A stretch of DNA of 64,000 nucleotides from Anthostomella pinea (lineage: Eukaryota; Ascomycota; Sordariomycetes; Xylariales; Xylariaceae): assembly GCA_963556695.1 (NCBI GenBank), contig CAUWAG010000010.1:3534001-3598000 (forward strand), given 5' to 3'. Both the position numbers and the translations under genes were made by a program. A model generated the notes under the pieces. That model ran no database searches and had not been told where the DNA came from. It was given only the letters and a program-made list of their open reading frames with translations. How positions within the stretch are numbered: the first letter of the stretch is position 1; each line of letters opens with the position of its first letter. This document shows positions 23,340 through 35,050 of this stretch, one piece after another.

Positions 23340-25008
23340 GGCGAAACAAAAGTAAGCGCAAGCAGCTCAAGAGGAAACGGGCTTCGACTTGGAGCTGGAC
23401 AGGATGATGAACGAGTTGAAGTATCCCCACCTCCCCAAAACAACACTTAAGTTTACTCTTGGCTCTCTGTGTGGTCCTGAGCATTCTCGCGGTATCCATC
23501 GCCGAGCTACAATGAGGCGCTATTTCTCCGTCTGTTCCTGCAGCGTAGATCTGGGTACCCCGCAGCCAACGACTCAAGTCGGGGCTCTTTGAGCACCTCA
23601 CGCGGACCACAGCCCCCATCTTTCGATTCATCTCGCCATTTCGAAAGAGAGTAGGCTTGCGTCATGTTGTGCTTCGCTTTTTCGACAGCTCGGCATCAGA
23701 AAGGTCTACTTCGACGCCGTGAAGGACAAGCTTGGAGATACTGGTGGTGTCTTCTGAATCCACATGAACTCCAAGCTAGGGCCCCAGCCTGACGGAAGAC
23801 CCTGTCAGAATGGGTACGGGCCTCGGGACTTTATGCACATCGCCAAGGGCAGAAGGAGAGCAAGCCAACGCTCGGGACGATGATGACGATGATGGTGGCA
23901 ATGGTGAACCTGGATGTTCTGTCGAGGGTGGCTACTCTCGTGATGCTGGTGGATATGGACCACTGCATCAGTCCCAACCCAGGAGCCCAAGACATGTCCC
24001 CCTGCGACAGGTGCCCATGAGCCACACGAAGATGGAAACAGACACTGCTACTCGCAGAAGACGATCGAAGTTCTTTCACCAAGATGACGCTGTTATGGCT
24101 CTTGGTGGCTCGGGTGACGGTCGCAATTCCACGACGTTCATCATGCCAGGGGAACGGTAAGGATTATGACATGAAGAAGAGGTGTTTCCACTGACTGCTC
24201 GATTTAGAAATCGCTCCAGTTCATGAACAAGGCGAAACGATCGATCAGGTTCGACATTGCTCGGTGTCTTCCCATCAAGCTCAGCATAGGGAGCGCCGTC
24301 CCCCCGCACGTCTGGGATACCCACGGGACTTGTTCTACCCTCGACCGAGCATGATAAGGAGATGCAGACAGGTGTGGTCTGGCAAGCTTTCCAGATAGTG
24401 AATATCTAATGTTGATAACATCTTGGGTCGATATGTGATATGTGATTTGTGGTTGTGATCATGTTGAATTGACGACTTGAATGCGGGAGGGGACGAGCGA
24501 CCGTGACTTACCGCCTTCCGGTGCCTTCTGTAACGGCGGCTCTGTCCGGCTTTCCGGCTAGGTTTTTTTTGTTTCTGCCGACTCGAGCCTGCCACGGCCA
24601 CGGCTGTCGCAACAAAATCGCCGAAGGTCGGGACGTCTCCAAGACTTACATCAGTGTCTCGCAGATCAGGATGACTTCTTCTGTTCATGTAGAATAAATT
24701 CTGACTGACTCACAAGGTCAAGCGCGTGCCCCCGGCGGAGAGGGTACTCATTTGTAAAAATTCAGCTGCTGCAAGGATGTGGCCAGAGACTTAATGATTT
24801 GCACAGCAGTCTGACCAGATCGCGACCAGTGTCTGCTACTCATTGCGTCGCCGGTTCCGGAGCTTGGACCCCGAGAGTTAGTCACTGGAAGACCAATTCT
24901 TCATCAATTGGAATCTACAGAACACAAATTGCGATCGTTGAGGGCGCGCGACGTAACTGGGCGGAACCATCACGGAACAGCTGATTGTGCCATTGCAGGT
25001 CGTTGGGT
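23340..25008. other. Intergenic, no supported gene
   Basis: Contains a GATGAC-type run near 23878-23895 and short frames without domains. The last 200 bases are the promoter and leader of argJ. A CAG just before 25000 could be a leader-intron acceptor. Confidence 0.45.
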
Positions 25009-26464
25009 ATGTCGCTGCCTCGAACTTCCTGCTCCCGGGTGGCCACCCTGGCCTCTCGAAGCATCTCGGGATCCAGGTGGTACTCAGCTCCGGCAGGCGG
25101 GATACCAGCAGCAAAGAAGAAGTACATCCCAGCGAGCGGCACGTACCCCAAAGGCTTCAAAGTCTCAGGAACCTGGGTCGGCGTCAAGCCCAGCAACAAG
25201 TCCAAGCCAGATCTCGCCCTGATTGCTTCGGATACGCCATGTTCAGCGGCCGCCGTCTTCACCAAGATCAAGTACCACGCCGCGCCCGTGACTTTCAGCC
25301 GAAGATTGCTGCAGGATCAGAAGAACTCGGGCTTCCGCTGTGTCATTATCAACTCGGGATGTGCCAATGCCGCGACTGGGCAGGGCGCCCTTGAGGATGC
25401 GCGGGAGATGTCCAAGGCTGCGGACAGGTGTCTGGATGCCGAGAACGCCACGGTGGTCATGAGCACGGGCGTCATCGGGCAGAGGTGAGCGTCTTGGAGA
25501 TTCAAGTAGTCCCGCCGAGCTTCTCAACTGACTATCATGCAGGTTACCGATCAAGAAGATCCTCGACAAAGTCCCTGAAGCTCACGAAGCGCTCGGAGAC
25601 TCTCACAAGCACTGGATGGCCTGCGCTACAGCAATCTGCACGACTGATACATTCCCCAAGGTGGTGTCAAAGACGTTCAAGCTGCCTTCATCGCCGGATA
25701 TCCAGTACCGCATTGCTGGCATGACCAAGGGCGCGGGCATGATCCATCCCAACATGGCTACTCTTTTGGGTGTTATCTCCACCGATGCGTCTGTCTCGTC
25801 TAGCGTCATACCCGAGGCGCTGAAATACGCCGTTGACCGGTCATTCAACAGCATCACGATTGACGGTGATACGTCGACCAACGACACAATCGCTCTGCTG
25901 GCCAACGGGGCAGCTGGTGGCAAGGAGCTGTCATCGACAGACACAGTCGACTACCAGGTCTTCCTGGAGGTTCTCACCGAGACCGCGACAGACCTTGCCA
26001 AGCTTGTCGTCAGAGATGGCGAGGGCGCGACCAAGTTCGTGACCATCCGCGTGGAAGAGGCCCCGACCGACGAAGCAGCACGACTGGTCGCAAGCGTCAT
26101 CGCCCGCTCGCCGCTCGTCAAGACGGCCCTCTACGGCAGGGACGCCAACTGGGGAAGGATATACGCGGCGATCGGAACGGCATTGACCACCAACCAGAGA
26201 GAGCCCGCCGTGGACAACTACGCGGATGTCGAGCCCGAGAAGACCAACATCTCGTTCATACCCGCGGACGGCAGCCCGGAACTGAAAGTGTTCGTTGACG
26301 GAGAGCCGGGCAATGTGGACGAGGCTCGTTGTGCTGAGGTTCTGGCTCATGAGGATATTGAGGTCCTGGTGAGGCTGGGAGCTCCTCAGAATAAGAAGAC
26401 GATGTATTGGACCTGCGACTACTCGCATGAGTATATTACTATCAACGCAGACTATCGGTCGTAG
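25009..26464 (+). CDS. Mitochondrial arginine biosynthesis bifunctional protein ArgJ (ornithine/glutamate N-acetyltransferase)
   Basis: Exons 25009-25484 and 25543-26464 (GTGAGC..CAG) encode 465 residues. The protein moves the acetyl group from N-acetylornithine to glutamate, and also makes N-acetylglutamate from acetyl-CoA, closing the acetyl cycle of arginine synthesis in the matrix. The first 30 residues are Arg/Ser-rich without acids ([20 protein letters not shown]), a mitochondrial presequence. The self-cleavage site is present in [15 protein letters not shown]: the chain splits before T232, which becomes the N-terminal nucleophile of the beta subunit. GGVVIS-type variants are replaced here by CANAATG and [10 protein letters not shown], and the C-terminal [17 protein letters not shown] matches the family end. 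The in-frame codons before 25009 lack an ATG. Confidence 0.95.
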
Positions 26465-26896
26465 GTGGTCAATCACCTTTGTATGGCTATTTAAAAATTT
26501 GCATGATCACATAAAGAGATTGCCAGAGCTTTTGAAACCTTTACGAGGCTACATACCCAGCCGAGAATGCAGACTGGAGAAAGGGTTTTACTCTCCGTTT
26601 CTATAGGTACCTAGTGAAGGTGAAGAGATGGAAAACACAGTGCCCATGCCATAGCACTAGACTGTATAATACACGTCATATGGGACCTAGGGATTGCACC
26701 TTGGCGGGCAGAGGCAGCGTCGCGGAAGAACCCCTGCATGTGGTCACGCAATGGGGCTTAGTGCACTCCAAACGCGCTTCTGCCCGCCAGACCACGCGTA
26801 AAGTGAATTTCTAGCTGCACCAGAGCTATTCCATGTGCCGACCACCAGCTGAGCAACACTGAAGCTTCCAACTCCCAACACAAGACAACCGCGACA
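26465..26896. other. Intergenic, argJ to RFC4
   Basis: About 430 bases, with the argJ 3' end and the RFC4 promoter. No gene is seen. Confidence 0.6.
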
Positions 26897-28116
26897 ATGC
26901 CGTCCGCAAAGCCCGCAGAGAAGGGCGAGTCCTCAACCGCTTCCTCCAAGAAGGCATTGGCTGCCACCTCGAACGGCACTGTCACATACGAGCTGCCATG
27001 GTAGGTACATCCCGCGCCCTGCTCCACCAGCCTCGTCCCTCGCTGATCTGGCGGCCTGTCGCAGGGTAGAGAAATACAGACCGGTCTTCCTTGACGACGT
27101 AGTCGGAAACACAGAGACTATCGAGCGGTTGAAGATTATTGCGAAGGATGGCAACATGCCGCACGTCATCATATCGGGCATGCCGGGAATCGGAAAGACG
27201 ACGAGCGTGCTGTGTCTGGCGCGACAGCTGTTGGGAGATGCGTACAAGGAGGCGGTGCTGGAGTTGAACGCCAGTGACGAGAGAGGTCAGTCAATGCTCT
27301 CTATTCATTTGATTGCATGTAGATACCGCAGTCTAGAACTCCAGCTGACCGACCATTGCCACTCCAGGTATCGACGTCGTCCGAAACCGAATCAAGGGCT
27401 TCGCCCAGAAGAAAGTGACCCTACCGGCCGGCCGCCACAAGCTCGTGATCCTCGACGAAGCCGACAGCATGACGTCGGGCGCGCAGCAGGCCCTCCGGCG
27501 CACCATGGAGATCTACTCCAACACGACGCGCTTCGCCTTCGCGTGCAACCAGTCCAACAAGATCATCGAGCCGCTGCAGTCGCGGTGCGCAATCCTGCGG
27601 TACGGGCGGCTGACCGACGCGCAGGTGGTGAAGCGGCTGGTGCAGATCATCGAAGCCGAGGGGGTGCAGCACAGCGACGACGGGCTGGCGGCGCTCGTGT
27701 TCAGCGCCGAGGGCGACATGCGCCAGGCCATCAACAACCTGCAGAGCACGCACGCCGGCTTCGGCTTCGTGAGCGGCGATAACGTGTTTAAGGTCGTCGA
27801 TTCCCCGCACCCCATCAAGGTGCAGGCCATGCTGAAGGCGTGCTACGAGGGCGACGTCCTCGGCGCGCTGGACGGGCTGCGCGAGCTGTGGGATTTGGGC
27901 TACTCGAGCCACGATATTATCAGCACCATGTTCCGCGTCACCAAGACCATCCCGACGCTGAGCGAGCACGCGAAGCTCGAGTTCATCAGGGAGATCGGGT
28001 TCACGCATATGAAGATTCTGGAAGGTGTGCAGACGCTGCTGCAGCTGAGTGGCTGCGTGGCAAGGCTGTGCAAGATCAATATGGACCCGAAGAAGTTTGA
28101 GACGAGAAAGACGTAG
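26897..28116 (+). CDS. RFC4: Replication factor C subunit 4 (clamp loader AAA+ ATPase)
   Basis: Exons 26897-27000, 27065-27285 and 27368-28116 give 357 residues. RFC loads the PCNA sliding clamp onto primer ends in replication and repair. Visible motifs are ELPWVEKYRP (RFC box II), Walker [10 protein letters not shown] (73-81), Walker B LDEAD (138-141), the RFC box V-type QQALRRTME, sensor 1 [16 protein letters not shown] with the SRC arginine finger, and [11 protein letters not shown] (sensor 2 region). The [20 protein letters not shown] string and the [15 protein letters not shown] loop match the yeast Rfc4 / human RFC2 type rather than the Rfc2/3/5 types. The Ser/Lys-rich first 30 residues are an extra N-terminal tail. 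The length is normal for a small subunit. Confidence 0.95.
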
Positions 28117-28325
28117 GGAACAGAGGTACCGAGAGACAGTCGGATAAACTGGGGTGATCTGAATGGGATATTGCATGGCATGGCGTTCACGAGATACCGG
28201 AGTCCCGGGCCGGCTGGGACGAATGAATGAAGAAAGCTGAATTATCTACATGCTTGATTACGTTTGTACAATGCTGAACACAAGTTTGTACATAAGCTGG
28301 CCGCCGCTATCACTGGACATCGTGA

Positions 28326-28889
28326 TCATTTCTTCGGGTCCTGGAGGTATGCCGGCCGTGGCGGCGGTCGATCCTCCTCCATGAACTCCTTCTCATAGTT
28401 GTCCCACACGGCACGATCGCGCGCTATCCGTCTCTGCATGCGCACGTGCTGCTCATATTGCCTCATCCGGTAGTCCGCCTCGATCATGCTGCCGAGGATC
28501 ATGCCGGACATCTGGAGGTATCTGTTTGCTCGTCAGCGTCAGCCGTCAGCCCTTTACCCAACCTCACCCATCCATACACCCCCACCCGAATATCCCCAAG
28601 TAAGAAACAAACACAACTCCCCCGTCCACTCCTCCCGGAGGCCCAAAGTAAAAGAAGCCAGACCAACGAAACAACAAGGGGTGAGCCAGATAGCCGGGCC
28701 AAGTAGACGGACGACCTACACTTTAAACTGGATAGTCAGTCCCCGATACAGCGGCGAGAAGGCATATCCGACGCCGCCCAGCACGGCCGACGCGGCGCCC
28801 CATTTCACGGCGCCGAGGGCCGCTCCGCGCGCGGCTTCCCATTGCGCCTCTTTGGCGTCGGGGCTGTCCAGGGGTTTGTGAGGGCGCAT
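28326..28889 (-). CDS. Small conserved fungal protein with a Gly/Ala-rich membrane-like helix
   Basis: Exons 28889-28720 and 28521-28326 flank a 198-base intron (GTAGGT..CAG) and give 121 residues. The N-terminus MRPHKPLDSPDAKEAQWEAA leads into GAALGAVKWGAASAVLGGVGYAF, a short hydrophobic glycine-zipper-like helix. Then come LTIQFKVYLQMSGMILGSMI and a basic/acidic helical tail (EQHVRMQRRIARDRAVWDNY) ending DPKK. This resembles small mitochondrial inner-membrane proteins (HIG1/Rcf-like in outline), but I cannot name the family and claim no function. The gene converges on RFC4, with about 210 bases between the stops. Confidence 0.7.
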
Positions 28890-29730
28890 TGTTGTCGTCG
28901 GAGTGGTTGGTGGGAGTGTGGTTGGTGTCTGTGCGGCTGATCCAGTTTCTCTCTCGCGTTTTGGCGGACTTGGTTGGTGTCCCGATTCCGCTCACATGCC
29001 GTTGGGGAGACTTGTGATGGTATGGGTTTGGTCGGAACGGTTTGGCTTGTGGGTGTGCCGTAGGTATGTATGTTGCATGTGATGGGTGAGTGAGTATTTG
29101 TGAAGGTGAGCATGAGGTTGGAGTGAGAGCTTGCTTGGCTTGGTGGGGTTCTAAGGTATTGGAGCTTCGAGGTTTTGGAGCTCCACTGCGTCATCGTTCG
29201 ATAACCCACTCACTCACTGTCTGGATTGCTGCCACGATCACACCTACCTCTGAACTCGACTCAGCTCCGGAACTTCATTGCTCTATTCGATATGTTCGTT
29301 TTGGACGCCGACCAACTACTGGAATTTCCCCATCGACTGTACTGACAGAAAGTAAAATCCGGTGTCACACAAGATCTATTACAGGGGTCCGACGATTCGG
29401 TCACGATGATAAATTAGTTGACGGTATTTCGATGCTGGAACCTGGAGGATTTCATGATTTATATCCACAAAGATTATAGTATCGGTCTGTTCCTATGAGT
29501 ACTTCTGTGACAGAGGATTCCAGTCGGGAAGAAACCCTCATTTCTATCCACCATCCATACCAGTCTTCATGCACCGACACCATCGAAGCTCTCTTTTCAA
29601 CCACTCGTCTCTAAGAGCCCATGCAAACAGGGGAACTCTCCAAGATCCTCGCATGCGACATGAATGTACTCAGCAATCCGCCTCCGGCTCAAGCCTGCCT
29701 CCGCCCCATCTTCCAAGCACAGCCATCCGA
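28890..29730. other. Intergenic, no supported gene
   Basis: A G/T-rich promoter side near 28900-29150, then nothing coding that I can support. Confidence 0.5.
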
Positions 29731-30006
29731 TCAAGAAGACGGGAGGCAGGCGGGACACGGCAGCGTGAGGTCCACGGGGAAGAATGCCGGGGTACCGTAG
29801 GTAGAATCGACGTACTGGCACCAGACGCCGTTGGACAGGCAGACCAGGTGACCGTTCTGCTTCGCGGCACAGTTGGCCGGGTTCGTTGGACACGGCAGGT
29901 CGGGGGTGGTGGTTGTTGTGGATTTCTGGCGGGCTTCCACGACGTTGGGAATGGCTAGGGCGCCGGCGGCGGCTGAGAGCAGGGCGAAGAAGGTGGATGT
30001 CTTCAT
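29731..30006 (-). CDS. Small secreted cysteine-rich protein (91 aa)
   Basis: A single exon with a good signal peptide (MKTSTFFALLSAAAGALA), a possible dibasic-type processing point after EARQK, and a Thr run. The mature part has six cysteines (LPCPT, ANCAA, LVCLS, VWCQY, LPCPAC), enough for three disulfides. It is not a hydrophobin (wrong spacing) and I recognise no named family. A TATA box lies about 140 bases upstream. It may act outside the cell as an effector or wall protein; that is inference. Confidence 0.7.
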   Translation of the reverse strand: MKTSTFFALLSAAAGALAIPNVVEARQKSTTTTTPDLPCPTNPANCAAKQNGHLVCLSNGVWCQYVDSTYGTPAFFPVDLTLPCPACLPSS

Positions 30007-31479
30007 GATGGGAATTTGGTATGGGGAAATGAGGTGAACTGCGTGTGCTGTGTGTGCCGTCTGGAACGTGTCGAAGCTGGACTTGGTGAAGTAAGTGAGT
30101 ATTGTGAAGAGGACAATTCTGGCAGGTGGACAAGAAATCCACGGGCTTATATACTGAAAAGTACATGTACGAGAAAATCAACTATACCATGGGTATCAGT
30201 AAGGGACCCTTGTAAGACGAGGTGAACGTTAGAGCAAGAACTTTTTCTACGTTGCCGTGAAAGTCTTCGGTGAATAGACCTCGGTCAGCCGGTCAGCCCT
30301 TGAGCAGCACTACTGTGCTTCATTTCCGGCCCCAGGGGATTTTCGGCCAATCCGACCACGAGACGATGCCAGCATTGTTCTTTCAAGTCAATGAGCTGAA
30401 TGATCGGATCCTCTGGATTGGCCGCGGAACAGCGGCTCTACCGGGGTGGTGCGTGAGGCTGACTGTAGTCCCAAGCTATAAGCTGACACTGGATCTAGCT
30501 GGGGACTCCACGTGCTGGGATCAAAGATGAGATGTTACAACGATGTTTAGATGATTCTCATCATGAGAGGAAAGGCCGTGAAGTTCGAGAGGTGTTAGTC
30601 AGGATCCTAGCCCGGCCCTTCAATCGTGCTCCCCGATGGCAACAAGTTTCGGGACTGCTGCGCTGAATCAGCTGATGCTCATGTACACCAGCAGATCGGG
30701 GATCATGACAGGCAGTCAACAGGACCTTCGAGTGATAAAATGTCGCAAACTGGCGATGAGGCAAGCCGAAGCCCACGATCAAAACATCATCGCGGAATAG
30801 CGAGCACAAGGCATACCTCGATCCTGGAAGTGCCGGTCTCAGGTCAAACTACAGGCACGCGACCCAAGTACGACGAGCTTATCATGTTTCGAAGAGAACT
30901 GCGCTCAATGTTGTTAGGCTGCAGAGACTGCCACTCGATGCAGCTCATACCTAGTAGCCTCATGATATCGCTGATAGGAGGATGCGGTTCCATCTGTTCA
31001 AACGACAGAGGAGACGATGACTCATGAGACGCCAGAAACAGACTCAGGGTTGAGGTTTCCGATGATGCTGCCAAGCGGTACGTATCGCGATTGGCACGTG
31101 CACTTAATAAGGTAACGTCCCGGGCAGTCTGATTCCCGGAGCTTTCGTCCGGGCTAGCACAGATAAGCGGAGACATTACCCCAGAGAACTCCACCTGCAG
31201 TCGGTTGACAGTTGACGATCAGATCCGCCCTTCGGTACCTGACGCCCCCATCTGCTTGAAGAACGTCATCAAGTTGCAATAGGCTCTCGATGAGGCCTCG
31301 ATGGCGCAAACGAAGACGCCAGTGAAGGGAAGGGGTAATGCAGGCACATGTTCAGATGTTCTGGGGCAATCAACCCCAGTTTGAGCTTCTGACTACTTCC
31401 TATCTGTACCTATTAAACTCCCTTTGATCAATGACCTTCTAAGACGATTCTTTTGAACTACAAATTCCATAGCAAAGAC
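30007..31479. other. Intergenic, one weak minus-strand frame
   Basis: A minus-strand frame at 30844-31194 (ending SSLRNMISSSYLGRVPVV) lacks an ATG at its open end and has no domain. I see no supported gene. The final 100 bases are the leader of the GFA-family gene. Confidence 0.45.
30146..30153 (-). promoter_or_regulatory. TATA box of the 91-aa secreted protein gene
   Basis: TATATAAG on the minus strand, about 140 bases upstream of the ATG at 30006. Confidence 0.5.
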
Positions 31480-32630
31480 ATGTTCAAAGCAGCTCGCGTC
31501 CTACCAGCCCAAGTCAGATCGTCACGACTGCAGCTTTCCACTTCCTTTATCACCCGGACATTGGGGCCCCGACGTCATCACTCGTACCTGACGACGACCT
31601 GCAGCAGCAACCACAGCAGCCACAGCAATAACTGCAACCATTCCCATTCGCCAGCACTCTCACTCCCACACTCACATTCACATTCATACTCATACTCACA
31701 CCCACCCTCACTCCAGTACCAAATCTCTACCACACAGAGCAACCTTCACTCTCACCTCCATCCACACCAGCACCACCACCACGGCCCCGGTTGCAACCAC
31801 TTCCTAGGCGCACCTCTGCACACCAGCACCCGCACCATGTCCGGGTACAACCAGGTCGCAAACAGCGACACCAAGGCGGCGAGCAAGGAGGCCGACCACG
31901 AGGGCGAGGACTGGAAGACGCGCCCGCCCTACCGTAGCGCCGAGAAGAACGAGCACTTCGACAAGAAGTACACGGCTCAGTGCCACTGCGGCCGCATCAA
32001 GTACTGGCTGAGCCGGGAGAAGCCGCTCGCCGCCAAGTTCTGCCACTGCACCGACTGCCAGGCGCTGCACGGTGCGTGAGCCTCATCCCTCACATGAACC
32101 CTACCTATCTATTATCCATCAGGCAGATCATCTCACAAGATCTGACCGACTGACTAACTATTGTGTTGTGCAGGCGCTCCCTTCCAGTGGGCCGCCATCT
32201 TCCACAAGGAGGACCTGCACTTCGAGAACGGCGCCGAGGGCCTGGCCTTCTACAACTCGGGCACCAAGGAGACGCACTACGGCCTGCCCATCAAGGTCAG
32301 CTGTGCCTACTGCCACGCGCCCATCATGGACGAGGGCCGCAACATGGTGCTCATGTTCCCAGCCATCATCAAGTTTGGCGACCCGGAGCGAAAGAAGCAG
32401 TTTGACCCGCAGTAAGCCATACCTTTTCCCTCTCCCGTTTATGTCGGCCTGGTAACTGATGAGTTTTTAGGTGCCACATCTTCTACAGCCAGCGCGTGGT
32501 GGATCTCCCGGATGGGAAGCCCAAGTGGACGCGCCTGGACAATGATAGCGAGCTGATGAAGGATGTCGAGAAGCACGAGATGGAGAGCGTGGTGGGCAAG
32601 CGAAAGGTCGAGCACGTGAGCCAGGATTGA
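31480..32630 (+). CDS. GFA/CENP-V (Mss4-like) zinc protein with an optional N-terminal extension
   Basis: Exons 31480-32071, 32174-32411 and 32471-32630 give 329 residues. The zinc fold is clear: AQCHCGRI (C168, C170), FCHCTDC (C188, C190, C193) and VSCAYCHAPI. These are the structural and catalytic zinc sites of glutathione-dependent formaldehyde-activating (GFA) family proteins; the substrate here is unknown. Two starts are possible. The ATG at 31837 gives a 210-residue core protein (MSGYNQVANS). The ATG at 31480 adds 119 residues that begin like a mitochondrial presequence (MFKAARVLPAQVRSSRLQLS) and continue as a His/Ser/Tyr-rich run coded by a microsatellite. The whole extension is free of stops. 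Both forms may be made. Confidence 0.85.
31658..31713. repeat. CACTCA/CATTCA microsatellite inside coding frame
   Basis: Imperfect hexamers CACTCA, CATTCA and TACTCA code for a His-Ser-Tyr run in the N-terminal extension of the GFA-family protein. Confidence 0.7.
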
Positions 32631-32744
32631 TGAAATGATGGATGGATGATAGTACGTGTATCATGTGTTCACGTTGTTGGTTCTATACCCCAAATCTGGT
32701 CTACATGGTATGTACGCTGCTATGCTGCGGCTGATATACAACTA

Positions 32745-34637
32745 CTATGACATGAGGTCCTCGAGAATAGCCTCGAGCTCCTCCTTCCGGAATGGTACAC
32801 TCAGCAATTCAGTGCCCATGACATCTCTGCGACTTGTGATCATCTGGTGATCGTGAAATCTGGTAGTGATAATCGTTAGCAAAAGCTGGCAGCGAGTACG
32901 TGAAGGGTTGGGGCAGACTCACTCTTTCAGCAATGTCCGAAAAGCCATCTCCGAACTACAGATGAATTCCTGTTCAGCCTTCTGGTACATCGCCCGGTAT
33001 TCGACTCCAGGGTTCTCCCCCGATGAGCCACCATCGTCATCCATGAGCACCAACACCTCACCAACGAGGAGCCGGAACAGGTTCTTGGCGTTCTCGGGCA
33101 GACTGCGCAACACATACGTGACACCCTCTTTCCCACCCACACGCCTGGCTTTCCGCCCGAGCAGTTCATGCACATCATCCACAACATCCAGCTCCGCTTC
33201 ATACGGAGCAAATGTCGTGCAGTCGTGAAACAGAAAGTTGAACGAGGACCGCAGACTACTGTCCCACAGTAATGTGAAATCCGGCGTGTCGGCTGAGCAG
33301 ATGAGCTGGATCTGCGGATGTGCTGCCAGTTGCGCCAGGATAGGTTGTATGCCTGGTTTCCGAAGGGGAGCCGCGTCGATCGAGTTCAAGACGACCGTGA
33401 TCATCACCTCATGCGATGAAAGAAGATTCTTGACACTATCCAGCACAGCCGAAGGCCCCCCAGCTGGTAGTTTGTAGCCTGGGTCCACGGCGCTCGCCAC
33501 CGTTCCCAGGATCTCCCTCAGCGAAGCTGTCCGCACGTAGCCATTGACAATCACGACCTTCATGGTATTCCCACCATTCCCCCCATTCCCATATCCATCA
33601 CAATGATCAGCCGCCGCCGCCGCCGCCGTGTGCAAATCGTAGATATGCCTCGCGAACCGGTGCAGCAGCGCCCGCTTCGACCCGTACCCATACAGACAAA
33701 TCCCAAACCCCTGCGCGAGCTCAAACGCCCACTGCGGGAACGACTCGCCGTGGATCGCCTGCAGGAACGCGACGTCGTCGGCGTGCGGGTCCGCCCAGTC
33801 GCGCAGGACGGCGAAGTACTCGTCGTGCGTCAGGAGTTGTAATTGTAAGGACGCGAGCGTGTTGTTGGACGTTTTTTGGGAAGTGCCGGGCCGGTTCTGC
33901 GCGAAGTACTGCTCGTGCGGCGGGAGGTCGCGCGGGGGCGTGGGCGATTTCTTGCGTCGCGTGGTCTTCTTGTTGGTGGTCTTGGTGCGGCCGCCGCGGG
34001 GCTTCTTCGATGGGGTTGCGGCTTCGTTGAGCGGGCCTTCTTCGCCTTCCTCTTGGTGTTGTTGTTGTTCTTCGTCGTCGCCGTCTTCTGCTTCTTCTTC
34101 CTCGCTTGACTCGTAGATCTCCCGGGCGATGTCCTCGTCTGCTTCCTCGTCGCTCGACTCCCCGGCCACGACCTTCTCGATCAGAGCCCGGGCGCTCTTC
34201 TTCCGCGCGGACCGGTCGTTGCGCTTCCAGCGCGGCGTCTCGCCGTTGACCGCTGTGCCATTGGGCTTCGACGGTGTCACTGTCACGTTGCCCTTTCCCT
34301 CGCGACCCCGCGGCGTCGCGGCTTCGGCATCATCTTTCCTCGGTGTTGCAGTTGCAGTTGCGGGCTGCCTCTTGCGTTTCCTTGGTGTACCTGTATCTTC
34401 CATAGCTGAATTGCTCGCGTGCACTTCCTCGTCCGAGGGGAAGTCGTATTCGGATCGGCTCCCGTTCGCCCGGCCATTCGTTCGAGAACCAGCTCCAGCT
34501 CCAGTTCGACCACTGCTTCGCCGTCTGGAGGGAGTGCCTTCCGTAGGCTCTTCTGGCTCGTCGCGGCCTCGTTTCCGGGGAGAGGCTCTGGGCGCCGGTT
34601 CTTCAGCCCGGGGCTGGGACTTCTTCGTCCGTACCAT
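32745..34637 (-). CDS. ORC2: Origin recognition complex subunit 2
   Basis: Exons 34637-32923 and 32859-32745 (GTGAGT..CAG) give 609 residues. ORC2 is part of the six-subunit complex that marks replication origins and loads Mcm2-7. The first 260 residues are disordered: basic, Ser/Pro-rich and acidic runs (SSEEEEAEDGDDEEQQQ) with several SP/TP sites, as in fungal ORC2. The conserved C-terminal half contains PHEQYFAQNRPGTSQKTSNN, the degenerate AAA+ region (GFGICLYGYGSKRALLHRFA), RSLPENAKNLFRLLVGEVL and ICSSEMAFRTLLKEFHDHQM, ending in the winged-helix strand VPFRKEELEAILEDLMS. An upstream in-frame ATG at 34673 would add 12 residues; 34637 is preferred because MVRTKK fits the basic start. Confidence 0.93.
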
Positions 34638-35050
34638 TGTGTGTTCCCGTAGTTTTTCTGTCGTAGAGTACATCGTGTGTAGCAGTTGCCGCACAGTTTG
34701 CTGGTAATGGCGGCAGCGAAGTCGAGCTGTGTCAGTAATGGTCAAGTATAAGACTTGAGAGGTACTGCAGTCGCGACGCGTCAGGGGTCACTCAGGGTCA
34801 CGATCAGCGCCGTTCTAGAACTTAAGAAGTTCAGTGAAAATACGCGCTAGCGGGCGGGCTAGGTTAGCCGCGTAGTCCCCTGGAATCTAGCCGGCGATGC
34901 CTGAAGGAGCACCTGCAGCCTGCAGCCAGCCAGCTGACCCGCCCTGACCCGACTGAAGTCACACTCACATCCTTTCAACCCTGACTCTGATGGCAGTGTG
35001 CAAGTAGCAGCCTCCTTACATCCCTAAGGGGCAAAGCTCCGCCCTCCATC
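34638..35050. other. Divergent promoter region, ORC2 and GEP4
   Basis: About 410 bases between two genes that start away from each other, so they may share control elements. No gene is seen. Confidence 0.6.

Noticed and set aside
13200..24205. Shared TGTTTCCACTGACTGC string at about 13242 and 24183
   Set aside because: A 16-base match in a 64-kb window is expected at roughly chance level, and the flanks do not align.
27421..28176. 251-codon minus-strand open frame opposite RFC4
   Set aside because: It is a shadow of the GC-rich third positions of the clear RFC4 exon; no domain.
30844..31194. Minus-strand 116-codon frame as a gene
   Set aside because: The frame opens on GTG without ATG near its start and has no domain, signal peptide or splice evidence.
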